A stretch of 64,000 nucleotides of DNA, from the NCBI RefSeq assembly GCF_038023995.1, contig NZ_CP150660.1, positions 1,424,501 through 1,488,500 on the forward strand, given 5' to 3'. Positions 55,393 through 63,007 of this stretch are shown here, piece by piece; within the stretch, counting starts at the first letter, position 1; every line of letters begins with the position of its first letter. This DNA is from Polaribacter atrinae (GTDB taxonomy: Bacteria > Bacteroidota > Bacteroidia > Flavobacteriales > Flavobacteriaceae). The notes under the pieces were generated by a model, which saw nothing but the letters and a program-made list of their open reading frames with translations, was not told the DNA's origin and made no database searches. The position numbers and the translations under genes are program-made.

Positions 55393-56814
55393 ATGAAAAT
55401 TCTTGTAACAGGTGCAACTGGCTATATTGGCAAACGTTTAATTCCGTTATTATTAAATGACGGACATACTGTTATTTGCCCTGTAAGAGATAAAGAAAGA
55501 GCAGAAAGCTATTATAAAAACCAAAAAAAAGTTCAATTAGTTGAAGCTGATTTCCTTGATAAGAATAGCCTAAAAAACATTACAAAAAATATTGATATTG
55601 CATATTATTTAATTCACTCTATGACTAATTCTGCAAAAGAATTTCATGCTTTAGAAGAAAAATGTGCATTCAATTTTAAACGTTTTGCAGAAACAACTAC
55701 TATAAGACAGGTAATTTATTTAAGCGGAATAACTAACGACACCAAACTTTCTAAACATTTACTATCTCGTAAAAATGTAGAAATCACTTTGGCTTCTGAT
55801 ACATACTCTTTAACCACTTTTAAAGCAGGAATTATTGTAGGCTCCGGAAGTTCTTCTTTTGAAATAATTAGAGACTTGGTAGAAAAATTACCAGCAATGA
55901 TTGCGCCTAAATGGTTAAACACCAAAACACAACCTTTAGCAATTAGAGATGTTTTATCTTTTTTATACAAAGCGTTAGATAAAAAAGAATTATACAACAC
56001 ATCTCACGATATTTTTGGCCCCGAAATACTTACTTACAAAGAAATGCTATTGCAATTTGCTGAAGTAAGAAAATTAAAAAGGTACATTTTAACAGTACCC
56101 GTAATGACTCCTAAACTATCCTCTTATTGGCTCTATTTTGTAACCTCTACCTCTTACAAACTAGCAAGTTCGTTAGTGAACTCGATGGGTGTAGAAGTTA
56201 TTGGAAACAAAAGCAACATTAATGCAATTTTAGATGTAAGCCCAATGTCTTACAAAGAAGCCGTAAAATTAGCATTTAAAAAAATTGAACAAAATAGCAT
56301 TATTTCTAGCTGGAAAGACTCGTACATCAGTAGCGGAAAACTAAAAAACTTTGTTCACGAATTTGTGAACGTACCAGAATACGGGTGCTTTAAAGATCAC
56401 AAAACTAGAGTTGTAAAAAATAAAAAAAGAACATTAGATAGAATCTGGTCGATAGGAGGAGAAACCGGCTGGTACTACGGTACTTTTTTATGGAAAATTC
56501 GAGGATTTTTAGATCAATTTTTTGGAGGTGCAGGATTGCGACGAGGAAGAAGACACCCTACAGAATTAAACGTTGGTGATGCCTTAGATTTTTGGCGAGT
56601 AATTTATTCTGATAAAGAAAAAGGAAAACTCTTACTCTATGCAGAAATGATCATGCCCGGTGAAGCTTGGTTAGAATTTAAAATTGATGGAGACAAACTA
56701 CACCAAACCGCAACATTTAGACCTCATGGTTTAGCAGGAAGACTCTACTGGTATGCAGTAATGCCTTTTCATTGGTTTGTTTTTAACGGTATGATTAACA
56801 ACATTAATAAATAA
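55393..56814 (+). CDS. NAD(P)H-binding atypical SDR with DUF2867 C-terminal domain
   Basis: 473 residues. N-terminal Rossmann fold of the NmrA/atypical-SDR type (VTGATGYIGKRLIPLLL), lacking an evident YxxxK motif; C-terminal DUF2867 domain (about 320-473; RTLDRIWSIGGETGWYYG, FFGGAGLRRGRRHPTELN, GEAWLEFKI). Related proteins are common in photolyase/light-stress clusters of marine bacteria. Biochemical reaction not known. Confidence 0.85.
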   Translation: MKILVTGATGYIGKRLIPLLLNDGHTVICPVRDKERAESYYKNQKKVQLVEADFLDKNSLKNITKNIDIAYYLIHSMTNSAKEFHALEEKCAFNFKRFAETTTIRQVIYLSGITNDTKLSKHLLSRKNVEITLASDTYSLTTFKAGIIVGSGSSSFEIIRDLVEKLPAMIAPKWLNTKTQPLAIRDVLSFLYKALDKKELYNTSHDIFGPEILTYKEMLLQFAEVRKLKRYILTVPVMTPKLSSYWLYFVTSTSYKLASSLVNSMGVEVIGNKSNINAILDVSPMSYKEAVKLAFKKIEQNSIISSWKDSYISSGKLKNFVHEFVNVPEYGCFKDHKTRVVKNKKRTLDRIWSIGGETGWYYGTFLWKIRGFLDQFFGGAGLRRGRRHPTELNVGDALDFWRVIYSDKEKGKLLLYAEMIMPGEAWLEFKIDGDKLHQTATFRPHGLAGRLYWYAVMPFHWFVFNGMINNINK

Positions 56815-57137
56815 AAGGAACACAAACATATCTCTTACCAATATTTAAACAAGACTTATTACCCTTCTAAAAAAGGATTCAATCTTACAGAATTTAATCT
56901 AAATAAAAATAAAACTACATAAAACATTAATTTTGTTTAATTATTTAGATTATTTATTAAACATTTATTATATTTGAAATATCAATAGAAAGACTGTTAA
57001 CATAAAACATAGTTTTCTAACTTATCTTTTTAAAGAATAGAAAATGGTCGTTTATTTTAATCTGATAATAGTTATTGAAAGCTATAATTAGATTAAAATA
57101 ACAAAAAGTTACTTCTATGCAACTATAAGATAAATCT
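56815..57137. other. Gene-free spacer with long imperfect palindrome
   Basis: This 323-base stretch has no credible gene. It includes an inverted repeat at 57052-57101: a perfect 12-bp outer stem (TTATTTTAATCT / AGATTAAAATAA), then a weaker inner stem (6 of 8 positions) and a 10-base loop. No T-run follows, so it is more likely a structural or binding element than a terminator. Confidence 0.6.
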
Positions 57138-57390
57138 ATGCATAAAGCAATTAAACGGCACACCTATTGATTGTATAATACAAATGACCTAGGAAGACAG
57201 AACCACATTTAAGGCAATAAAATATCAATTCAGTTTAAAAGAACAAGAAGTGATCAATTTAATGCAAATAGAAATGAAGCCTAAAAAGCTTTGTAATGTG
57301 GAGAAAAAGGTTAAAAGTAGAAAAACAAAACATTTAAAGTTAAGAAGTTTCCAAAAAGGAAGATTTAAATGTTCAATACAGAAAAATTAA
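57138..57390 (+). pseudogene. TIGR03643/DUF2805-family relic
   Basis: A broken copy of a small family mostly found in marine bacteria. Recognisable pieces are IDCIIQMT (TAG in place of the Trp codon, 57190-57192), EDRTTFKAIKYQFSL, EVINLMQIEMKP, and, after a local frameshift, SFVMWRKR; the original frame then resumes with SRKTKHLKLRSF and FQKGRFKCSIQKN. Typical intact sequences read IIEMAWEDRTPF and KMWRKRV. A stop and two compensating frameshifts mean it cannot encode a normal protein. Its end is three bases before the first tandem small gene. Confidence 0.75.
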
Positions 57391-57393
57391 ATT

Positions 57394-57618
57394 ATGGAGT
57401 TAATTAAAAAAGCGTTAGAGTTTGAAACAAGAAAAATGAGATTTCCAACTACAAGCGATCGTGTTTTAGCAGCTAGAGAAGCAAAATCTTTGATTTTAAG
57501 CTTAAATGAGGTATATAAAAAAAATAAAGATTCTGAGATTATGGATATTATGAAACGTTTAACTCTTATAAAACAGAGAATAGAGAGACGTTTAAAGGGA
57601 AAACCGTTAACTGCATAA
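57394..57618 (+). CDS. Small charged protein, tandem paralogue A
   Basis: 74 residues, highly charged, with no signal peptide. The central part (TTSDRVLAAREAKSLIL, LNEVYK, IMKRLTLIKQRIERRLKG) is predicted helical. About two thirds identical (47 of 71 aligned residues by my count) to the gene that follows 77 bases later. I do not recognise a named family. Location in the light/redox cluster and strong conservation between the copies suggest a real small protein, possibly nucleic-acid- or protein-binding. Confidence 0.8.
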   Translation: MELIKKALEFETRKMRFPTTSDRVLAAREAKSLILSLNEVYKKNKDSEIMDIMKRLTLIKQRIERRLKGKPLTA

Positions 57619-57695
57619 TAATTACAGATTTCTCTTGTTTTTCTAACTTTTATAATTATATTCACAAATTATAGATTAAAACAGAGAAACACAGA

Positions 57696-57911
57696 ATGAA
57701 TTTATTAGAAAGAGCGGAAGAATTTGAACATAGAAAGTTCTCATTTAAAACAACTAGTGATAGAATTGTAGCTTCTAGAGAGGTAAAAGCCTTAATATTA
57801 GAGCTAAATGAAGTATATAAAGCAGAAAAAGATCTTGAAATAATGGATCAAATGAAGCGCCTTACAGCAGTTAAACAAAAAATTGAAAAGCGCTTGAAAG
57901 GAAGACCTTAA
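57696..57911 (+). CDS. Small charged protein, tandem paralogue B
   Basis: 71 residues; tandem copy of the preceding gene with the same core (TTSDRIVASREVKALIL, LNEVYK, QMKRLTAVKQKIEKRLKG). Substitutions are mostly conservative, so both copies appear to be under purifying selection. Six bases before the SDR gene, so probably cotranscribed with it. Function unknown. Confidence 0.82.
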   Translation: MNLLERAEEFEHRKFSFKTTSDRIVASREVKALILELNEVYKAEKDLEIMDQMKRLTAVKQKIEKRLKGRP

Positions 57912-57917
57912 AAGCAA

Positions 57918-58601
57918 ATGAATAAAATTTTAGTTATTGGAGGAAGTAAAGGAATTGGAAAAGCAATTATTGATAGCTTAATTGAAGAGCATTCAATTAT
58001 AAATATTAGTAGAACTGCTCCTTTACTTTCTCACACTAACCTCAATCACTTTACTTGTGATATCCTTACAGATGATTTACCTGAAATAGACACAATAGAC
58101 ACTTTAATCTATTGCCCAGGAAGCATCAACTTAAAACCAATTTCTAGACTAAAGTTAAATGATTTCAGAGAAGATTTTGAAATCAATGTAATTGGTGCTG
58201 TAAAAGCAATTCAACATTATTTACCCTATTTAAAAAAAGGGAATAAACCATCCATATTACTATTTAGCACTGTAGCTGCAAAATTAGGAATGCCTTTTCA
58301 TGCAAGTGTAGCTACCGCAAAATCTGCCGTAGAAGGATTGACAAAATCTTTAGGAGCAGAATTAGCACCTTTAATTCGAGTAAACGCCATTGCACCAACT
58401 GTAACAGATACAGATTTAGCATCGAAGTTACTACGAAATGATCGGATGATAGAAAATATCAAAGAACGTCATCCTCTAAAAAAATATTTAGATCCAAAGG
58501 AAATTGCAGATTTGGCTACTTTTTTAATTTCAGAAAAAGCGAGCTCCATTTCTGGTCAAATTTTTGAATTAGACTGCGGAATTGTCAGTTTTAAAATATA
58601 A
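57918..58601 (+). CDS. SDR-family oxidoreductase lacking the catalytic tyrosine
   Basis: 227 residues. The cofactor motif GGSKGIGKA, the NNAG-equivalent LIYCPGSINL and the C-terminal SISGQIFELDCG are standard classical-SDR features. In the active site, the Ser is present (LLFSTVA, Ser117), but the YxxxK motif reads V-A-T-A-K: Val131 replaces the catalytic Tyr while Lys135 is kept. It is therefore either inactive as a classical dehydrogenase or uses another mechanism. It lies between the tandem small proteins and glutathione peroxidase. Confidence 0.9.
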   Translation: MNKILVIGGSKGIGKAIIDSLIEEHSIINISRTAPLLSHTNLNHFTCDILTDDLPEIDTIDTLIYCPGSINLKPISRLKLNDFREDFEINVIGAVKAIQHYLPYLKKGNKPSILLFSTVAAKLGMPFHASVATAKSAVEGLTKSLGAELAPLIRVNAIAPTVTDTDLASKLLRNDRMIENIKERHPLKKYLDPKEIADLATFLISEKASSISGQIFELDCGIVSFKI

Positions 58602-58616
58602 ATAAATCAAAACCAT

Positions 58617-59090
58617 ATGAATATTTACGATATAGAGATTAATAGTCTCCAGAACTCCCCTATTCTTTTGTCAGATTTTAAAGGCAAGCATATTCTTTTT
58701 GTAAACGTTGCTTCTAAGTGTGGTTTTACACCTCAATACAAAGATTTAGAAGAGCTATATAAAACATATCAAGACAAAATAGTTGTTATTGGTGTCCCTT
58801 GTAATCAGTTTGGAAAACAAGAACCAGGATCTTCTGCAGAAATTGAAGAATTTTGTGAAGTAAATTATGGCGTTTCTTTTTTAATTACAGAAAAAATAGC
58901 TGTAAAAGGAGAAGACCAGCATCCTTTATATTCATGGTTGACATCAAAGAAGCTAAACAATAAAAAAAGCTCTTCTGTAAAATGGAATTTTCAAAAATAC
59001 TTAGTCTCTCCAGAAGGCGAATTAGTTGATTATTATTTTTCAATTACAAAACCTTTGAGCTCAAAAATAACAAAACACTTAAAATCATAA
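58617..59090 (+). CDS. Glutathione/thioredoxin peroxidase, GPx family
   Basis: 157 residues. Peroxidatic Cys35 in NVASKCGFTPQY, GVPCNQFGKQEPG with the catalytic Gln, and Trp in VKWNFQKYLV complete the catalytic set. Bacterial members of this cysteine-type usually take electrons from thioredoxin. No signal peptide. Removes lipid or hydrogen peroxides, which fits the redox/light cluster. Confidence 0.95.
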   Translation: MNIYDIEINSLQNSPILLSDFKGKHILFVNVASKCGFTPQYKDLEELYKTYQDKIVVIGVPCNQFGKQEPGSSAEIEEFCEVNYGVSFLITEKIAVKGEDQHPLYSWLTSKKLNNKKSSSVKWNFQKYLVSPEGELVDYYFSITKPLSSKITKHLKS

Positions 59091-59094
59091 AATT

Positions 59095-59264
59095 ATGTTT
59101 GGCTTATTTAAAAAGAAAAGTGAAATAGAGAAATTGAAGAATCTTACAAGAAGATAATGGAAGAAGCCTTTAAACTGCAAGCTATCAATAGAACTAATAG
59201 CGATAAAAAATATCTAGAGGCCGACAACATTTTAAAAAAAATTGAATCATTACAATCTAAATAA
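59095..59264 (+). pseudogene. Lacal_2735-family small gene, frameshifted
   Basis: Starts MFGLFKKKSEIEKLKN and reaches a premature stop. In another frame it continues ESYKKIMEEAFKLQAINRTN and YLEADNILKKIESLQSK to a TAA at 59262. The pattern matches the Lacal_2735-type flavobacterial family (MFGLFKKK...). A single missing base near 59140 would restore a protein of about 56 residues. Either a recent frameshift or a sequencing error. Confidence 0.75.
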
Positions 59265-59272
59265 TTCATGTT

Positions 59273-59734
59273 ATGAAACAAGCAAAACTTACGATATTAT
59301 TTTTAATAATCAATTTTGGAGGACTAGCCATTGGAAGTTGGTTAATGAATAATGGTCCACTTTCTGACTGGTACACCAACCTTAACCAAGCTCCTTGGAC
59401 ACCACCTGGAATTGTTTTTGGAATTGCTTGGACCTTAATTATGATTTGTTTCTCTATCTATTTGGGTAAATTATTTACAATCAATTACAATTCAAAAATA
59501 CTTTCATTTTTTATAATTCAATTTATCTTAAATGTAAGTTGGAACTATATTTTCTTTAACCAACACCTAGTTCTAATAGGCTTAATAACCATTGTATTAT
59601 TAACAGCCACCCTATTTTATTTCTTTTTTAAACTAAGCCAGAATACTCAGTTTTACAAATACCTACTACTACCCTACATGATTTGGTTGTGTATTGCCAC
59701 CTCATTAAACCTATACATTCTAATCTATAATTAA
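59273..59734 (+). CDS. TspO/MBR-family tryptophan-rich sensory protein
   Basis: 153 residues with five membrane helices. The family signature WYTNLNQAPWTPPGIVFG and the Trp-rich helix ends are present. TspO binds porphyrins and tetrapyrroles and affects photo-oxidative and redox regulation in known bacteria. Two bases before the SRPBCC gene. Confidence 0.93.
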   Translation: MKQAKLTILFLIINFGGLAIGSWLMNNGPLSDWYTNLNQAPWTPPGIVFGIAWTLIMICFSIYLGKLFTINYNSKILSFFIIQFILNVSWNYIFFNQHLVLIGLITIVLLTATLFYFFFKLSQNTQFYKYLLLPYMIWLCIATSLNLYILIYN

Positions 59735-59735
59735 A

Positions 59736-60212
59736 ATGAAAATCTATACATTCCAAAGAAAACAAAAACTGCCAATTACAGTAGAAAAAGCTTGGGAGTT
59801 TTTATCGAGTCCAAAAAACTTAAAGACCATTACTCCTACTTATATGAGTTTCGATATTCTTTCTGGTGCAGAAAAACCCATGTTTGCAGGTCAAATAATA
59901 CAATATATTGTCACCCCAATTCTTGGGATAAAAACAAAATGGGTTACCGAAATAACACACGTAAAAGAAAATGAATACTTTGTGGATGAGCAACGTTTTG
60001 GTCCTTATGCACTTTGGCATCATAAACATTTTATCAAAGAAATTGAAGGCGGTGTAGAGATGGAAGATATTATAGATTATAAAGTTCCTATGGGAATTTT
60101 AGGCCAAATGGTCCATCCAATATTAGTTAAACCCAAACTAGAAGAAATTTTTGAGTACAGACAAAAAAAATTAATTGAACTTTTTGGACAATACTACCCA
60201 CCAATTAAATAG
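59736..60212 (+). CDS. SRPBCC-family (START-like) protein
   Basis: 158 residues of the helix-grip SRPBCC fold (PITVEKAWEFLSSPKNLKTITP, ITHVKENEYFVDEQRFGPYALWHH, MEDIIDYKVPMGILG). These proteins carry or act on small hydrophobic ligands. It lies between TspO and photolyase, an arrangement often seen in marine Bacteroidota. Ligand unknown. Confidence 0.9.
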   Translation: MKIYTFQRKQKLPITVEKAWEFLSSPKNLKTITPTYMSFDILSGAEKPMFAGQIIQYIVTPILGIKTKWVTEITHVKENEYFVDEQRFGPYALWHHKHFIKEIEGGVEMEDIIDYKVPMGILGQMVHPILVKPKLEEIFEYRQKKLIELFGQYYPPIK

Positions 60213-60249
60213 ATTTTTTGGATTTATAGAAATAAAATAAGGATAATAA

Positions 60250-61557
60250 ATGAAGACAGAGATAAACATTTTTTGGTTTAGACGAGATTTACGGTTAGAT
60301 GACAACTGCGGATTGTACCATGCATTAAAATCAGATAAAAAAGTACTTCCAATTTTTATTTTTGATGAAGAAATTCTAAGCAAACTAGACAAAGACGATG
60401 CTCGAGTTTCTTTTATTTATCAAGAAATAGAAAATATCCATAAAAAATTACTCACAATAGGAAGCGCATTAGAGGTACATTATGGGAAACCTCTGGAGAT
60501 TTACAACTCTTTATCAGAAAAAAATATAATTGACACTGTTTACACAAATCATGACTATGAACCTTATGCTATTAAAAGAGATTTAGAGGTTCAAGAATTT
60601 TTAGCATTAAAAAGCATCCATTTTAAAACGTATAAAGACCAAGTAATTTTTGAAAGAAATGAAATTGTAAAAAAAGATGGAACACCGTATAAAGTTTACA
60701 CACCATATTCTAAAAAATGGTTAGAAGCTTTTCATTTTAAGGGAATTCAATTTTATCCTTCGGAAACACTTTTAGAGAACTTTATAAAAAACAAAAATCA
60801 AACTATTTTAAAACTAGATGCTATTGGTTTTAAAAAATCTACTATAAAAGTTGCTTCTTATAAAATATCTTCAGAGTTAATTGATACTTATGAAGAAACT
60901 AGAAACTTTCCGGCTAAAGACAGTACCTCTAAACTAGGCACACATTTACGTTTCGGAACCGTAAGTATCCGTAAAATGGTTGAACAAGCATCAAAAAGCA
61001 ACGACATCACTTTCTTAAAGGAATTAATTTGGCGTGAGTTTTTTATGCAGATTTTATGGCATTTTCCACACACCGTTAAAGATAGTTTTAAACCAAAATA
61101 CGATAGAATTCTCTGGAGAAATAATGAGGAAGAATTTAAAGCCTGGTGTAACGGTGAAACAGGTTACCCTTTAGTAGATGCAGGCATGAAAGAATTAAAC
61201 CAAACAGGTTTTATGCATAATAGAATTAGAATGCTAGTAGGAAGTTTTCTATGTAAACACTTATTAATAGACTGGAGATGGGGAGAAGCCTATTTTGCGA
61301 AGAAACTGCACGATTACGAACAAGCCAGCAATATAGGGAATTGGCAATGGGTTGCAGGCACAGGCGTAGATGCCTCTCCTTATTTTAGAATCTTCAACCC
61401 AACAACTCAGATTAAAAAATTTGATAAAGATTTAAAATATATCAAAAAATGGGTTACAAACTTTCAAGAACTCACATACCCAACTCCAATTGTAGAACAT
61501 AAGCTTGCTAGAGAACGTTGTTTAGCAACCTATAAAAAAGCATTAGTAGATTTTTAA
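60250..61557 (+). CDS. Cryptochrome/photolyase family (class I deoxyribodipyrimidine photolyase-like)
   Basis: 435 residues. N-terminal alpha/beta antenna domain (FWFRRDLRLDDNCGLYHAL) and C-terminal FAD-binding domain with LGTHLRFGTVS, FLKELIWREFFMQILWHFP, MHNRIRMLVGSFLCKHLLIDWRWGE and ASNIGNWQWVAGTGVDA. These are the regions that bind FAD and the DNA lesion, and supply the Trp relay. Repairs UV pyrimidine dimers with blue light; a purely sensory cryptochrome role cannot be excluded. Last gene before a terminator. Confidence 0.93.
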   Translation: MKTEINIFWFRRDLRLDDNCGLYHALKSDKKVLPIFIFDEEILSKLDKDDARVSFIYQEIENIHKKLLTIGSALEVHYGKPLEIYNSLSEKNIIDTVYTNHDYEPYAIKRDLEVQEFLALKSIHFKTYKDQVIFERNEIVKKDGTPYKVYTPYSKKWLEAFHFKGIQFYPSETLLENFIKNKNQTILKLDAIGFKKSTIKVASYKISSELIDTYEETRNFPAKDSTSKLGTHLRFGTVSIRKMVEQASKSNDITFLKELIWREFFMQILWHFPHTVKDSFKPKYDRILWRNNEEEFKAWCNGETGYPLVDAGMKELNQTGFMHNRIRMLVGSFLCKHLLIDWRWGEAYFAKKLHDYEQASNIGNWQWVAGTGVDASPYFRIFNPTTQIKKFDKDLKYIKKWVTNFQELTYPTPIVEHKLARERCLATYKKALVDF

Positions 61558-61685
61558 TTTAAATAATGTTTTTCTATTTAAAATAAAACGAACACAACAA
61601 ACAGAAAAAAAGTACGTTTTTGAACTATGTAATAGAAATATTAGTCATAAAATTTTTCTATTCTATGTAAAATTATTCTTGTTTT

Positions 61686-61716
61686 AAAAGCTTCAAATTC
61701 TATTTGAAGCTTTTTT
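61686..61716 (+). terminator. Terminator of the photolyase cluster
   Basis: Perfect 13-bp stem AAAAGCTTCAAAT (61686-61698) / ATTTGAAGCTTTT (61702-61714), three-base loop, ending in T6. Confidence 0.88.
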
Positions 61717-61738
61717 ATTAAAAAAAAGTGAAATTTTA

Positions 61739-61770
61739 TTTGGTAGATACTAATAATTGCCTTTAATTTG
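61739..61770 (+). promoter_or_regulatory. Promoter of tRNA-Thr
   Basis: -33 TTTG (61739-61742), 20-base spacer, then TTAATTTG (61763-61770), one mismatch to TAnnTTTG. The tRNA begins at 61787. Confidence 0.5.
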
Positions 61771-61786
61771 CGCTCTCAAAATAAAA

Positions 61787-61860
61787 GCCGATGTAGCTCA
61801 GCTGGCTAGAGCAGCTGATTTGTAATCAGCAGGTCGTGGGTTCGAGTCCCTCCATCGGCT
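61787..61860 (+). tRNA. tRNA-Thr (anticodon TGT)
   Basis: Full cloverleaf: acceptor GCCGATG/CATCGGC, D arm AGCTCAGCTGGCTAGAGC, anticodon stem CTGAT/ATCAG with loop TTTGTAA (anticodon TGT), T arm GTGGGTTCGAGTCCCTC, discriminator T. Length 74; no encoded CCA. Confidence 0.97.
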
Positions 61861-61869
61861 CAATTTATT

Positions 61870-61905
61870 AAAAAGTCTCAAAAATATTTTTTTGAGACTT
61901 TTTTT
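61870..61905 (+). terminator. Terminator after tRNA-Thr
   Basis: Stem around AAGTCTCAAAAA and its complement, followed by T7, immediately after the tRNA. Confidence 0.8.
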
Positions 61906-62077
61906 ATGTAAAAGACTAAAAACCAGTCTATATAATAATTTAATTTTTCTTTTTAAAAAAGCGAGTAATTAAAACTAGCTCTTTTTTTAAAATAGAAACT
62001 ATTTAAGATTAAATAAATCCTAAATATTTGTAAATTCTTTATTATTTTAGACAATTAATTATCTAAATCATAATTAC
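61906..62077. other. Spacer before udk
   Basis: About 170 A+T-rich bases without a gene. A TAAATATTTG-like sequence near 62021-62030 may be a weak promoter for udk, but it does not match the consensus exactly. Confidence 0.4.
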
Positions 62078-62683
62078 ATGCTTATTATTGGAATTGCTGG
62101 AGGTACTGGGAGTGGAAAAACTACAGTTGTAAATCAAATAATTAAACAACTACCTACGGATGAAGTTTGTGTAATATCTCAAGATTCATACTACAACGAA
62201 ACTGTAAACCTTTCTTATGAAGAAAGATCAAAAATTAATTTTGACCACCCAAGAGCTATCGATTTTGATTTAATTGTTAAGCATTTAAAAAAATTAAAAT
62301 CAGGAAAAACAATAGAACAACCTGTTTATTCCTTTGTAACACACAACAGAACTACAGACACCATAAAAACTCACCCTAGAAAAGTGGTTATAGTAGAGGG
62401 TATTTTAATTCTAAACAACGAAGCATTAAGAGAATTATTTGATATAAAAATATTTGTACACGCAGATACAGATGAACGCTTAATTAGACGTATTAGAAGA
62501 GATATTACAGAAAGAGGAAGAGATATTGACGAAGTTTTAAATAGATATCAAGATACTTTAAAACCAATGCACCTTCAATTTATTGAGCCAACTAAAAATT
62601 TTGCAGATATTATTATCCCTAATAACAAGCATAACACCGTTGCAATTGACGTTGTTAGAACAGTAATTAACGATCGTTTATAA
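62078..62683 (+). CDS. udk: Uridine kinase
   Basis: 201 residues. The P-loop is GGTGSGKT (residues 8-15), followed by ISQDSYYNE and FDHPRAIDFD substrate motifs and VVIVEGILILNNEALRELFD. Phosphorylates uridine and cytidine for pyrimidine salvage. Length and order are standard. Six bases before the FtsB-like gene. Confidence 0.95.
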   Translation: MLIIGIAGGTGSGKTTVVNQIIKQLPTDEVCVISQDSYYNETVNLSYEERSKINFDHPRAIDFDLIVKHLKKLKSGKTIEQPVYSFVTHNRTTDTIKTHPRKVVIVEGILILNNEALRELFDIKIFVHADTDERLIRRIRRDITERGRDIDEVLNRYQDTLKPMHLQFIEPTKNFADIIIPNNKHNTVAIDVVRTVINDRL

Positions 62684-62689
62684 TCTAAT

Positions 62690-63004
62690 ATGACTTTAAA
62701 CAAAATTAAAAATAATAAGGCAGTAAAGATTCTAACAAATGTTTTTGTTTTAATCTTAATTCCATTTTTAATTTGGATGTTCTTTTTTGATGAAAACTCT
62801 TACTTAGTACATAGAAAATTTGACAACGAAATTAAAGACTTAGAAAGTACCATTTCATTTTATAAGAAGAAAATAGCAGAAGATAAAGCTACCATAAAAA
62901 AGCTTCAAGACTCTATTCAACTAGAACGTTTTGCAAGAGAAAAGTATTTAATGAAAAAAGAAAATGAAGAAATTTATTTAATAGAATTTGATACCATAAA
63001 ATAA
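62690..63004 (+). CDS. FtsB/DivIC-type septum formation protein
   Basis: 104 residues: short cytoplasmic N-terminus, one membrane helix (about 15-38; TNVFVLILIPFLIWMFFFDE), then a coiled coil (IKDLESTISFYKKKIAEDKA) and the conserved end REKYLMKKENEEIYLIEF. FtsB/DivIC forms part of the divisome with FtsL and FtsQ. The pairing with udk and the mutase subunit is common in flavobacteria. Confidence 0.9.
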   Translation: MTLNKIKNNKAVKILTNVFVLILIPFLIWMFFFDENSYLVHRKFDNEIKDLESTISFYKKKIAEDKATIKKLQDSIQLERFAREKYLMKKENEEIYLIEFDTIK

Positions 63005-63007
63005 CAA

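Noticed and set aside
59792..59974. 60-residue frame inside the SRPBCC gene
   Set aside because: Same-strand alternate-frame shadow of a clear family member.
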